From assembly GCA_964498785.1 (NCBI GenBank), contig CAZCJL010000072.1:1-33987 (forward strand): a stretch of 33,987 nucleotides of DNA, given 5' to 3'. The DNA is from Mariaggregatimicrobium sp964498785. Its GTDB lineage: Bacteria; Zhuqueibacterota; Zhuqueibacteria; Thermofontimicrobiales; Thiofontviventaceae. Position 1 is the first letter of the stretch; the number at the start of each line of letters is the position of its first letter. The notes beneath the pieces are model-generated. The model searched no databases and was not told the DNA's origin. It worked only from the letters and a program-made list of their open reading frames with translations. Below, piece by piece: positions 7,479-15,911 of the stretch. The position numbers were made by a program, and so were the translations under genes.

Positions 7479-8504
7479 ATGACCTGGGAACAGCGGTGGC
7501 ATCCCTTGCGTGAGGAATGGGTAATTATTGCCGGACACCGCCAAAATCGCCCCTGGACTGGCTCGGAGCTGACTTACTCAAAACATGACATTCCCGAATA
7601 TGTACCGGGCTGTTATCTCTGTCCGGGAAATAAACGAGTGAGCAGTGCACGCAACGACGCTTACAAACAGACGTATGTTTTTGACAATGATCATCCCTGC
7701 GTAAGTTGGGACGCAGGAGAACCGGACCCCGCGCCCGGTATTTATCGGAATTCACCAGCCCGGGGTATCGCCAGGGTGGTATGCTATAGCCCTAAACATA
7801 ATGTAACATTAACAGAATTGTCCCTTGATCAAATTGTAGCGTTGTTTACAGTCTGGCAACAGCAATATGTGGAATTGGGAAGTCACCCGGAAATCAATCA
7901 TGTGTTGATTTTTGAAAATAAAGGAGAGGTCGTTGGTGTTTCCAATCCGCATCCGCATTGTCAAATTTACGCGACAAATTTTGTATTCAAATATATTGAA
8001 ACAGAGGCCCGGATTTCACAGAATTATTTAAAGAAAACCGGGCGGATTCTATTTCAGGATATAGTAAAAACAGAGCAGGAAGATGGGCGCCGGATTATTT
8101 GTGAAAATGAATTGGCAATTGCGTTCATTCCCTATTTTGCAAGATATGCTTATGAAGTGTATGTCGCGCCGAAAAACTCGTATCCGGCAATTTCATCGCT
8201 TTCATCGGAAGAGCTTCGAGGCTTTGCCGAGATTCTGAAAAAAGTGCTCATTAAATATGATAATCTGTGGCAGATGCCTTTTCCGTATGTCATGCCGCTG
8301 CATCAGGCGCCCACGGATGGCGGTGATTATCACGGATTTCATTTTCATATCGAATTTCATCCTCCGCTGCGAATGCCAAACTTACTTAAATTTTTAGCCG
8401 GTCCGGAAATCGGCGGCGGCAATTTTCTTAGTGATACGTCACCGGAATTGAAGGCAACTGAATTACGGCAACAGCCGGATATTCATTATAAACTGAATAA
8501 ATAA
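7479..8504 (+). CDS. galT: Galactose-1-phosphate uridylyltransferase
   Basis: The 341-residue HIT-superfamily protein carries the active-site motif NPHPHCQ with H158-P-H160; H160 corresponds to the uridylylated nucleophile. It has the zinc ligands C45 and C48 (CYLC) and the downstream HGFHFHIEFHPP block. GalT exchanges UDP between UDP-glucose and galactose-1-phosphate in the Leloir pathway. The start is preceded by AGGAGAATAA. The gene opens a three-gene group, with an inositol-monophosphatase-like gene 10 bases downstream and a GHMP sugar kinase after that. This supports a pathway turning a free sugar into a nucleotide sugar. No galE is in view. Confidence 0.93.
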   Translation: MTWEQRWHPLREEWVIIAGHRQNRPWTGSELTYSKHDIPEYVPGCYLCPGNKRVSSARNDAYKQTYVFDNDHPCVSWDAGEPDPAPGIYRNSPARGIARVVCYSPKHNVTLTELSLDQIVALFTVWQQQYVELGSHPEINHVLIFENKGEVVGVSNPHPHCQIYATNFVFKYIETEARISQNYLKKTGRILFQDIVKTEQEDGRRIICENELAIAFIPYFARYAYEVYVAPKNSYPAISSLSSEELRGFAEILKKVLIKYDNLWQMPFPYVMPLHQAPTDGGDYHGFHFHIEFHPPLRMPNLLKFLAGPEIGGGNFLSDTSPELKATELRQQPDIHYKLNK

Positions 8505-8514
8505 GATAAAGGAA

Positions 8515-9531
8515 ATGTCATTGATTGATTTAAATGAATTGGCAAAAGAAATACAGAAACTGCATGGCATTATTCGGGATTCGGTTATTGATAGATGCGA
8601 GAATGCAGCGCTCGAAGAATTGTCTGAAATCAAACAGGATACCACCGGTGATACGATCTATGGCATTGACCGCATCAGCGAAAATGAACTGCTGGAATTT
8701 TTTGAAACGAATATCGCAGGCAAATGTCCGGTTGTTTTGATCGCCGAAGGCCTTGAAAATGGGAAAATCGTTTTACCATGCGGCTCGAACGAGGAGGATG
8801 CTGCCTGGCGCATTCTCGTCGATCCCATCGACGGAACGCGGGGATTAATGTATCAAAAACGCAGTGCGTGGATTTTAACCGGCATTGCTCCGAATTACGG
8901 GAACAACACCCGGCTGCAGGATATTCAATTCGCGATCCAGACGGAAATTCCGCTACTGAAACAGCACCTTTCAGATCAACTCTGGTCGTTTAAAGGACGG
9001 GGAGTCACTGCTGTCCGCCATAATCGACTCACAGGAGAAAACAACACAATCCAACTACAACCGTCCCGGGCGAAAACTATCGCCCACGGCTTCGCAATGA
9101 CGTCACGATTTTTTCCTGGCGCCAGAGACGTGCTCGCGGCAATCGATGAAGAAATTGTGCTGGCAGCGCTCGGTCCGGTTCAGCCCGGAAAAGCCCATTG
9201 TTTTGAAGATCAGTATATTTGCACGGGCGGGCAATTTTATGAACTCATGGCAGGGCATGACCGGTTCAACGCAGATTTACGACCATTGATGGAGCAAGTG
9301 CTACTCGACAAAGGATTGCGCTCCGGTATCTGCTGCCATCCGTATGATGTGTGCAGTGAACTAATCGCCAGCGAAATGGGCGTGATCATCTGCGATGAAA
9401 ACGGTCAGCCGCTAAATCCGCGGCTCGATGTGGATTCCGACGTCTGCTGGATCGGATATGCGAATAAAGATATCCGGGCACAGATTGAACAACTGCTAAT
9501 GGATGCATTGAGAAAGAGGGGGGTGTTGTAA
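8515..9531 (+). CDS. Inositol monophosphatase-like sugar phosphatase
   Basis: The 338-residue protein has the lithium-sensitive phosphatase signature L-V-D-P-I-D-G-T-R-G, with metal ligands D103 and D106, preceded by an acidic I-A-E-G-L-E segment that would supply the glutamate ligand. The C-terminal W-I-G-Y-A and D-V-C-S-E-L region fits the second metal aspartate region of the family only loosely. It is larger than typical IMPases (about 260 residues). It begins 10 bases after galT with AAAGGA directly upstream of ATG 8515. Its place between galT and a sugar kinase suggests it acts on a sugar phosphate, for example relieving accumulation of the 1-phosphate. That is inference; inositol phosphate or pAp are alternatives. 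Confidence 0.75.
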   Translation: MSLIDLNELAKEIQKLHGIIRDSVIDRCENAALEELSEIKQDTTGDTIYGIDRISENELLEFFETNIAGKCPVVLIAEGLENGKIVLPCGSNEEDAAWRILVDPIDGTRGLMYQKRSAWILTGIAPNYGNNTRLQDIQFAIQTEIPLLKQHLSDQLWSFKGRGVTAVRHNRLTGENNTIQLQPSRAKTIAHGFAMTSRFFPGARDVLAAIDEEIVLAALGPVQPGKAHCFEDQYICTGGQFYELMAGHDRFNADLRPLMEQVLLDKGLRSGICCHPYDVCSELIASEMGVIICDENGQPLNPRLDVDSDVCWIGYANKDIRAQIEQLLMDALRKRGVL

Positions 9532-9648
9532 GTTGCAATGTGTTCCGGTTCTTTCTCAAAAATATTCGTTTCACCACGAAGATATTATTAAATTCGCAGG
9601 TGAAAATTTTTATCCTGTCAATTTTTTCCCGAATCAAAGGCACAAATC

Positions 9649-11118
9649 ATGTTCAAAATTCTGCATGGCAACACACACGGTTTACCGGATGTTCTCGAAT
9701 TCCTAAAAACGCTGGAAAATCTTGAAAATCATCCCAATAAAAATGCCCGCGAATTATTTGATTTGCATGAAGAATTGATAATCACCCGCGCACCGGGTCG
9801 GCTGGACGTGATGGGCGGGATTGCTGACTATTCAGGTTCTCTGGTACTGGAAACGCCCATTCAGGAAGCAGCGCTGGTTGCTTTACAGCACGATTCTGAG
9901 CGAATTATTCGGATCGTAAGTCCGGGGGGAAATGATGGCATGCGTTCTTCCGCAGTTGAAATATCACTCACTGATTTTGAAGAGAATGGGAGTCCTCTTT
10001 CGTATCAGAAGGCACGGGCACTATTCACGAAGAATCCGGCAGATCACTGGGCAGCGTATATTGCCGGTGCATTTCTTGTGCTGATGCGCGAAATGAATAT
10101 TGACTTCCCGAACGGTGCACGCTTGTTTATTCATTCCGATGTACCCGAGGGAAAGGGCGTCAGTTCGTCCGCTGCACTTGAGGTCGCTGCGATGCAAGCA
10201 ATTGCTGCGGCTTATAATATCATGATCGAACCAATAAAACTGGCTGCCCTGTGCCAGAAAGTGGAAAATCTGGTTGTCGGTGCGCCCTGTGGCATCATGG
10301 ATCAGATAACGTCTGCCTGTGGACAGGCGCATCAATTACTGGTGCTGCTGTGCCAACCAGCAGATCTGCAAGGATTTGTGAATATCCCGCCGGAACTGGC
10401 TGTCTGGGGGATTGATTCAGGCATCCGGCACTCAGTATCAGGTAGGGATTATAGCGCGGTTCGGATCGGCGCGTTTATGGGATATCGCATCATCGCAGAT
10501 GTAATGAATTTTAACGTGCAGTTTCAAACCGCTGATGAACCGGTTGTAATTGAAGATAATCTGTGGAACGGACATCTGGCGAACATCAGCCCGTCCGGGT
10601 TTGAGATGAATTTTGCACATCATTTGCCAGAAGAAATGGAAGATGCGGATTTTCAGAAAAAATATGGCACTATTTCAGATGACGTCACAAAGATTTGCCC
10701 CGAACAATCTTATGCGGTATTGAAACCGACGGCGCACCCAATTTACGAGCATTTTCGCGTCCGGGTATTTCGCGAATTATTGAACAACGATTTAAATATG
10801 GACACTCGCGTTCTACTGGGAGAGTTGATGTATCAGTCACATGCCAGTTATTCTATGTGCGGATTGGGTTCAGCCGGAACAGACAGGCTCGTACAACTCG
10901 TTCACTCTGCCGGACCGGAACAGGGATTGTACGGGGCCAAAATCACCGGCGGTGGTAATGGCGGGACGGTTGCTGTTCTGGGTGATATAAACGCCGAACA
11001 AGCTGTTCATAAAATTGCTTATCAGTATCAAGCAGAAACCGGACATAATCCTTTTATTTTTAACGGATCATCCATTGGTGCTGGAGAGTTTGGGTGGTTG
11101 AAAGTAAAGCGTAGTTAA
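9649..11118 (+). CDS. GHMP-family sugar kinase, L-arabinokinase/galactokinase type
   Basis: The 489-residue protein has the three GHMP motifs: APGRLDVMGGIADYSG from residue 48, the ATP loop GVSSSAALE from G170, and the C-terminal TGGGNGG with G434-G436. The MGGIADYSG variant is the one I associate with plant L-arabinokinase (kinase domain) rather than the GEHTDY motif of classical GalK. An extra region between about residues 310 and 390 also fits that subgroup. The product would be a sugar-1-phosphate. Because galT lies two genes upstream, galactose is the most likely substrate, with L-arabinose as the alternative. The start ATG at 9649 has only a weak ribosome binding site and follows a 117-base spacer. 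Confidence 0.8.
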   Translation: MFKILHGNTHGLPDVLEFLKTLENLENHPNKNARELFDLHEELIITRAPGRLDVMGGIADYSGSLVLETPIQEAALVALQHDSERIIRIVSPGGNDGMRSSAVEISLTDFEENGSPLSYQKARALFTKNPADHWAAYIAGAFLVLMREMNIDFPNGARLFIHSDVPEGKGVSSSAALEVAAMQAIAAAYNIMIEPIKLAALCQKVENLVVGAPCGIMDQITSACGQAHQLLVLLCQPADLQGFVNIPPELAVWGIDSGIRHSVSGRDYSAVRIGAFMGYRIIADVMNFNVQFQTADEPVVIEDNLWNGHLANISPSGFEMNFAHHLPEEMEDADFQKKYGTISDDVTKICPEQSYAVLKPTAHPIYEHFRVRVFRELLNNDLNMDTRVLLGELMYQSHASYSMCGLGSAGTDRLVQLVHSAGPEQGLYGAKITGGGNGGTVAVLGDINAEQAVHKIAYQYQAETGHNPFIFNGSSIGAGEFGWLKVKRS

Positions 11119-11219
11119 ACTGTTTGAATAAAATAAGTTAATTCAATTAATTTCTGCGGGCTCTCATCTATATAAACCAAAATATACTTGATGCTTACAA
11201 ATAATTTTTAATATTTTTC

Positions 11220-11256
11220 TTGATAGTTACGTATAAATAATGTATATTATTACGTA
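11220..11256 (+). promoter_or_regulatory. Promoter and likely operator of the toxin-antitoxin pair
   Basis: The -35 TTGATA (11220-11225) and -10 TATATT (11243-11248) are 17 bases apart. Two identical palindromic hexamers TACGTA lie at 11228-11233 and 11251-11256, 23 bases apart start to start and flanking the -10 box. AAGGAAAG (11263-11270) then precedes the antitoxin ATG. The arrangement fits autorepression by the antitoxin or the complex. Confidence 0.6.
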
Positions 11257-11275
11257 AACTTTAAGGAAAGAATTC

Positions 11276-11524
11276 ATGAATACAAAATTAACATTAAATA
11301 TAGATAAGACCGTCATTGATCGTGCAAAGGAGTACGCTCAAAAAACAAATCAAAGTCTCTCGTCACTAGTTCAAGGTTATTTTAAAGCTATTGCTGAAAA
11401 ACATGATTATAATGAAGATGATATATCACCACTAGTACAAGAAATATCAGGAATAATTAAATTAGATGATAACTTTAATCTCAAGGACGAATATCATAAA
11501 TATATAATGGAGAAATATTCCTAG
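11276..11524 (+). CDS. Antitoxin of a PIN-domain toxin-antitoxin pair (DUF6364-like)
   Basis: The 82-residue protein begins with a short beta strand and helix pattern, MNTKLTLNIDKTVIDRAKEY, followed by T-N-Q-S-L-S-S-L-V. This resembles a ribbon-helix-helix DNA-binding domain of the DUF6364/VapB kind (residues 1-45). The acidic remainder probably wraps the toxin. Its stop codon TAG overlaps the GTG start of the toxin by one base, so translation is coupled. The region is more AT-rich than the flanking genes, as expected for a mobile toxin-antitoxin cassette. Confidence 0.8.
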   Translation: MNTKLTLNIDKTVIDRAKEYAQKTNQSLSSLVQGYFKAIAEKHDYNEDDISPLVQEISGIIKLDDNFNLKDEYHKYIMEKYS

Positions 11525-11946
11525 TGCTAAAAGTATTTATTGATTCAGATATTATTTTGGATTTGTTTGCTAAAAGAGAACCTCATTATGAACATGCAGC
11601 TCAGTTATTTACCTTAATCGCTCGAAAAAAGATACTTGGTTACAGCTCGCCTGTTATATTTGTAAATATTCATTATGTTTTGCGTAAATTAACTTCTCAT
11701 CTCGTGGCAATTGAAAATTTACGAAAATTAAAATCCCTAATAAAAATTTTACCGATCGATGACAGAGTAATTGAACTCGCTCTGAGTTCAAAATTCAAAG
11801 ATTTTGAAGATTCAGTTCAGTATCATACAGCCAAATTAAATGAAATTAAAATTCTGATAACTAGAAATAAAAAAGACTATAAAAACGTCGATATAACTAT
11901 TTTAACTGCTGAAGAATTTTTAAAAATACTAAAAACTTTAGAATAA
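11524..11946 (+). CDS. PIN-domain toxin, VapC-like ribonuclease
   Basis: The 140-residue protein starts with GTG at 11524 and shows the PIN fold. The first acidic site is in V-F-I-D-S-D-I-I-L-D-L-F (D7), an acidic residue follows in K-R-E-P (E18), another is in F-K-D-F-E-D-S-V-Q, and the last block is I-T-R-N-K-K-D-Y. This places it near the PIN_3 family. VapC toxins are Mg-dependent RNases that cut tRNA or rRNA until bound by the antitoxin. All expected acidic positions seem present, so it is probably functional. No further gene follows in the unit. Confidence 0.85.
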   Translation: MLKVFIDSDIILDLFAKREPHYEHAAQLFTLIARKKILGYSSPVIFVNIHYVLRKLTSHLVAIENLRKLKSLIKILPIDDRVIELALSSKFKDFEDSVQYHTAKLNEIKILITRNKKDYKNVDITILTAEEFLKILKTLE

Positions 11947-12126
11947 TTAATTACTAAATTACACACAATTATTTTTCGATAATCCAAACAGATCTCAAAA
12001 ATATAAACCTACAACTCTCCTCAAGTAAATCCAAGATAATATTTCCCCGCTGATTTACCAAATTTATTCAAAAAAGATTGAACATTCAGCTACCTGAAAT
12101 TGTAATATTAACTAAAAGGAGTGAAG

Positions 12127-12177
12127 TTGTTTAACGCAAATTATTCGTATCATTATGAATTTAATTTTGCTGTTTGA
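12127..12177 (+). other. Possible short ORF overlapping the rsmE start
   Basis: AAGGAG (12116-12121) is the only good Shine-Dalgarno sequence upstream of rsmE but lies 33 bases from its ATG. At the normal distance it faces TTG 12127, which opens a 16-codon frame ending at TGA 12175-12177, inside rsmE in another frame. Ribosomes ending there could reinitiate at rsmE. Weak evidence. Confidence 0.2.
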
Positions 12178-12865
12178 AAACGATTTTATCAGTGGCACAC
12201 AGGAAGTGCACATCGATGATCACCGATTGAAACATATATTATATGTCCATCGGGCGCAGGTGGGAGATACGTTAAAAGTCGGGATGATGAATGGGAAAAT
12301 AGGAACAGGGGAAGTCATTTTTAAAAGCAATTCCGAATTAATTATGAAAGTGCAGTTAACAGAACCCCCTCCCTCGCCGATTCCCGTGACATTGTTATTA
12401 GCATTACCACGCCCAAAAATGTTAAAACGTATTTTGTTTACAATCAGTTCGATGGGTGTTAAAAAGCTGTATCTGTTCAATTCATATCGAGTGGAGAAGA
12501 GTTTTTGGCAAACGCCAATTCTGGCGCCGGATAAAATGCAAAAGTACCTGATTTTGGGATTGGAGCAGGCGCGGGACACAGTTTTGCCTGAAATAGCGCT
12601 TCGTAAAAAATTTAAACCATTTTTTGAAGATGAAGTCCCGGAGATCAGAAAGAATTCTCTGGCTTTGCTTGCCGATCCCGGAGCAGCAGAATCCTGTCCG
12701 TATGATATCAACAAACCAGTGACTTTGGCAATCGGCCCGGAAGGGGGATTTATCCCGTACGAGGTAGATAAAATAGCGGAAGCCGGTTTCAAAACTGTTG
12801 ATCTTGGAAAACGAATTCTGCGGGTTGAAACCGCCGTTGTCGCCGCTCTGTCGCGATTGTTTTAA
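12155..12865 (+). CDS. rsmE: 16S rRNA (uracil(1498)-N3)-methyltransferase
   Basis: The 236-residue SPOUT methyltransferase has an N-terminal PUA-like domain (H-I-L-Y-V-H-R-A-Q-V-G-D) and the knotted AdoMet-binding C-terminus. Key motifs are the IGPEGG block (GPEGG at 194-198), the L-G-K-R-I-L-R-V-E-T-A block and L-A-L-P-R-P-K-M. RsmE methylates U1498 in the decoding centre of the small subunit. Length and start (MNLILLFENDFI) match the family. No ribosome binding site lies right before ATG 12155; the nearest one belongs to a short overlapping frame. It is followed 52 bases later by a SUI1-like translation factor. Confidence 0.93.
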   Translation: MNLILLFENDFISGTQEVHIDDHRLKHILYVHRAQVGDTLKVGMMNGKIGTGEVIFKSNSELIMKVQLTEPPPSPIPVTLLLALPRPKMLKRILFTISSMGVKKLYLFNSYRVEKSFWQTPILAPDKMQKYLILGLEQARDTVLPEIALRKKFKPFFEDEVPEIRKNSLALLADPGAAESCPYDINKPVTLAIGPEGGFIPYEVDKIAEAGFKTVDLGKRILRVETAVVAALSRLF

Positions 12866-12917
12866 ATTGAACTTTATTTGAAATTAATTAAAAGATCATG
12901 AATAAAATGAGGTAAGC

Positions 12918-13268
12918 GTGAAGAACTCCCGATTGGTCTATTCAACAGAATCAGGTAAAATGTGTCCGCGATGTAATAAGCCAGTGGCAGAATGTGCCTG
13001 CAAAAAAGTAAAAACCGTGCCTGATAGTGATGGTACTATTCGCGTGCGCCGGGAGGTGAAAGGTCGCAAGGGGAAAACTGTGACTACAATTTCTGGCGTC
13101 CCATTGATGTATGATGAGTTAAAAGAGCTGGCTACTGCTTTAAAACGTTCTTGTGGCAGCGGTGGAACAGTTAAAGACGGAATTATTATCATTCAGGGAG
13201 ACTGGTGTGAAAAGGTCATCAATGAACTCAGTCAACGTGGCTTTACTGTGAAGCGAGCAGGCGGATAA
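12918..13268 (+). CDS. SUI1/YciH-family translation initiation factor-like protein
   Basis: The 116-residue protein has the SUI1 (eIF1-like) fold over residues about 38-114: R-K-G-K-T-V-T-T-I-S-G-V, then C-G-S-G-G-T-V-K-D-G and I-I-I-Q-G-D. The N-terminus begins RLVYSTESGK as in YciH and continues with a CxxC...CxC group (C16, C19, C26, C28) that could bind zinc. YciH in E. coli is thought to discriminate against poor initiation complexes. The start is GTG 12918 with GAGG at 12909-12912. It follows rsmE closely, so the two ribosome-related genes may be co-transcribed. Confidence 0.9.
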   Translation: MKNSRLVYSTESGKMCPRCNKPVAECACKKVKTVPDSDGTIRVRREVKGRKGKTVTTISGVPLMYDELKELATALKRSCGSGGTVKDGIIIIQGDWCEKVINELSQRGFTVKRAGG

Positions 13269-13361
13269 CGGGTGAATGAAAATATTGAAATTTTAGCATT
13301 TTTTTCTTTGTTATTTCATCTGTTTTTGTTATATTTATAAATTAAATAAATTGCTTTGTGC

Positions 13362-14339
13362 ATGATGATAAATAATGTAAATTCGTATTTACCACCTCTA
13401 TTTCTTAGAAACGGGCATCTGCAAACAGTTTATCCATCGCTGTTTCGAAAACGTGATGCCGGATTTTATCAACGAGAGCGCATTGAGACACCGGATGATG
13501 ATTTTCTTGATTTAGACTGGTCCCGAACAGGAAGAGATAAGCTCGCGATAATTTCGCACGGCCTGGAAGGAAATTCCCAGCGTGCGTATGTTGTCGGGAT
13601 GATGAACGCGCTCAATAATAGCGGCTGGGACGCCCTGGCCTGGAATTATCGTTCATGTAGTGGCGAACCGAATCGTCAACTTCGTTCCTATCATAATGGA
13701 GCAACAGATGATTTGAGCATTGTCATCGATCATGCGTTAAATTCATTTTCTTATAGATCGGTTGCGCTTATCGGATTCAGCATGGGCGGAAATTTAACAC
13801 TGGTGTTCCTTGGCCAGCAGAGTGTTAACATTCGCAACGAAATTAAAGCGGCTGTTGTATTTTCTGTTCCCGCTGATCTGAAAGCCAGTTCAGAGGAGCT
13901 GGCGAAATTCAAAAACCGGATTTATATGAAACGATTCTTAAAGATGCTTCATCAAAAAATTACGGCAAAAATGAAATTAATGCCTGATGCAATCAACGAT
14001 GCCAATTTCCACCGAATAAAAAATTTCAAAGATTTTGATGACCGATACACGGCCCCGATACATGGTTTTAAAAATGCCGAAGATTACTGGCAACAATGCA
14101 GTAGCAAACAATTTATTCCATCCATAAAAATTCCCACGCTGATCGTCAATGCTCAAAATGATCCGTTTCTTGCCGATGGTTGTTATCCGATTGAGGAATC
14201 AAACAAAAATAGACACGTGTCTCTGGAAATGCCGGAACACGGCGGTCATGTTGGATTTGTTGAATTTAATCGGCAAAATGTATACTGGTCTGAAAAACGT
14301 ACACTTCACTTTTTAGATGCAACGTTAAAAAATAATTAG
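13362..14339 (+). CDS. YheT-type alpha/beta hydrolase
   Basis: About 325 residues of an alpha/beta hydrolase. N-terminal S-Y-L-P-P-L-F-L-R-N-G-H-L-Q-T is typical of the YheT/EMB8 group, followed by the oxyanion region ISHGLEGNS, nucleophile elbow GFSMGG (S140), acid D267 in N-A-Q-N-D-P and the general base in GGHVGF (H296). Members are esterases of unknown natural substrate. A longer frame from TTG 13356 exists, but ATG 13362 (or 13365) gives the usual N-terminus. No clear Shine-Dalgarno sequence is visible. The preceding 93 bases are AT-rich and noncoding. Confidence 0.88.
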   Translation: MMINNVNSYLPPLFLRNGHLQTVYPSLFRKRDAGFYQRERIETPDDDFLDLDWSRTGRDKLAIISHGLEGNSQRAYVVGMMNALNNSGWDALAWNYRSCSGEPNRQLRSYHNGATDDLSIVIDHALNSFSYRSVALIGFSMGGNLTLVFLGQQSVNIRNEIKAAVVFSVPADLKASSEELAKFKNRIYMKRFLKMLHQKITAKMKLMPDAINDANFHRIKNFKDFDDRYTAPIHGFKNAEDYWQQCSSKQFIPSIKIPTLIVNAQNDPFLADGCYPIEESNKNRHVSLEMPEHGGHVGFVEFNRQNVYWSEKRTLHFLDATLKNN

Positions 14340-14372
14340 ATATAATCTAAAATCAAACGTAAGGAGAAGGTA

Positions 14373-15827
14373 ATGAATATTGAACATGAAAAAACCAAAG
14401 ATGTACTTAAATGGTTTGAGGAGATCACCAAAATACCACGCTGTTCAAAGAATGAGGAAAAGATTGCGAGCTGGTTAATGACCTGGGCAGAAGAAAATAA
14501 TTTTGAAGTGAACAAAGATAAGGTCAATAATCTGGTGATTAAAGTACCCGGATCTCCGGGATATGAAAATTCACCGCCAGTTATTCTTCAGGGACACATG
14601 GACATGGTGTGCGAGAAAACACCGGACTCTGATCATGATTTCACAAAAGATCCCATCAAGCTTGTGTATGACGGTGACTGGCTGACAGCAGATAAAACTA
14701 CTCTCGGCGCTGATAACGGTATCGCAATCGCAATGGCAATGGCAATGGCGCTGGATAAAGATGTGGCACATCCGCCGTTGGAATTGTTATTTACTGTGGA
14801 TGAAGAAACAGGTTTGACCGGCGCAAATAAATTGGGATCCGATTTTCTGGAAGGCCGAATTTTAATCAATGTGGATTCTGAGGATGAAGGCGTGTTTACA
14901 GTCGGTTGTGCCGGCGGTATCAACACCTATCTTTCGATGCCGGTGAAACAGGAAAATATTCCGAGTGGCTACAAAATTTATAAAATTACTGCCGGCGGAA
15001 TGAAGGGCGGGCATTCAGGGATCGATATCGGAATGGGAAAAGCAAATGCAATCCGGATTCTTGGCCGGGCATTGTTCCATGTCTGCAAAGATGGCATTGA
15101 TTTGCGAGTTATGGACATCAAAGGTGGCAGCGCGCATAATGCCATTCCGCGAGACGCATTTGCGATAATTGCTCTACCCTCAGGTGAATTTGGCAACGCT
15201 GAAAAAATTATTAAGGAATATAGCGATGTCTTTAATAGTGAATTTAAAATTACTGATCCGGATTTAAACGTGTCGATAGCAGAAAGCAAAGAAAGTGCTT
15301 CCAAAGTATTAACAAGTGATTCCACAATTAATGTGATTCATTTTACTCTTGCAATGTTGCACGGCGTGGCAGCAATGTCGCCCGAAATTGATGGATTAAT
15401 TGAAACTTCCAATAATTTCGCCAATATCAGCATTGAAGACGGGAAATTAAAGGTACTGTCCAGCCAGCGCAGTTCAGTGGTCTCCAAGTTGCAGGAGCAC
15501 ACAGCACGCATCGAATCACTGGCGAAATTAGCCGGTGGTGAAGCAAAAAGCGGTGACGGCTATCCTCCGTGGCAGCCGAATATGGAATCCGAATTGCTGG
15601 CAAAAAGCACCAAATTGTACGAAGAGCTATACAATAAAAAACCTGTGGTTGAGGTGATCCATGCAGGTTTGGAATGCGGTATCATTGGTGATAAATATCC
15701 GGGAATGGATATGATCTCTATTGGCCCGGATTTAAAATATCCGCATAGTCCGGATGAAAAAATCAGCATCACAGCAATCGGAAAAGTCTGGGATTTTATG
15801 GTTGAATTGTTAAAGACGATGAAATAA
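14373..15827 (+). CDS. pepD: Aminoacyl-histidine dipeptidase (M20C)
   Basis: The 484-residue cytosolic metallopeptidase has the M20 ligands in order: H75 and D77 in QGHMDMVCE, D114 in GADNG, and E144/E145 in VDEETGL. It also has the aspartate of INVDSEDEG and a C-terminal H-A-G-L-E-C-G-I. This is the PepD (Xaa-His dipeptidase, M20C) arrangement and length. It hydrolyses dipeptides such as carnosine-like or general Xaa-His substrates. The ribosome binding site is AAGGAGAAGG just before ATG 14373. Bases 14724-14750 hold a short hexamer repeat coding for alternating Ala and Met after the GADNG motif. It ends at a terminator hairpin. Confidence 0.93.
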   Translation: MNIEHEKTKDVLKWFEEITKIPRCSKNEEKIASWLMTWAEENNFEVNKDKVNNLVIKVPGSPGYENSPPVILQGHMDMVCEKTPDSDHDFTKDPIKLVYDGDWLTADKTTLGADNGIAIAMAMAMALDKDVAHPPLELLFTVDEETGLTGANKLGSDFLEGRILINVDSEDEGVFTVGCAGGINTYLSMPVKQENIPSGYKIYKITAGGMKGGHSGIDIGMGKANAIRILGRALFHVCKDGIDLRVMDIKGGSAHNAIPRDAFAIIALPSGEFGNAEKIIKEYSDVFNSEFKITDPDLNVSIAESKESASKVLTSDSTINVIHFTLAMLHGVAAMSPEIDGLIETSNNFANISIEDGKLKVLSSQRSSVVSKLQEHTARIESLAKLAGGEAKSGDGYPPWQPNMESELLAKSTKLYEELYNKKPVVEVIHAGLECGIIGDKYPGMDMISIGPDLKYPHSPDEKISITAIGKVWDFMVELLKTMK

Positions 15828-15854
15828 AATTATTAAAAAATTTGAACAACAGGG

Positions 15855-15889
15855 CGGAGGTGCATTCTCAGCATCTCCGTTTATTTATT
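15855..15889 (+). terminator. Probable terminator after pepD
   Basis: CGGAGGTGC (15855-15863) pairs with GCATCTCCG (15871-15879) with one G-T pair around a 7-base loop. TTTATTTATT follows. It closes the pepD unit before the next gene starts at 15912. Confidence 0.75.
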
Positions 15890-15911
15890 GGTAAATTATT
15901 TTGATATTACT

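Noticed and set aside
11947..12115. A further small gene between the toxin and rsmE
   Set aside because: The stretch is AT-rich with stops in all frames and no ribosome site before 12116.
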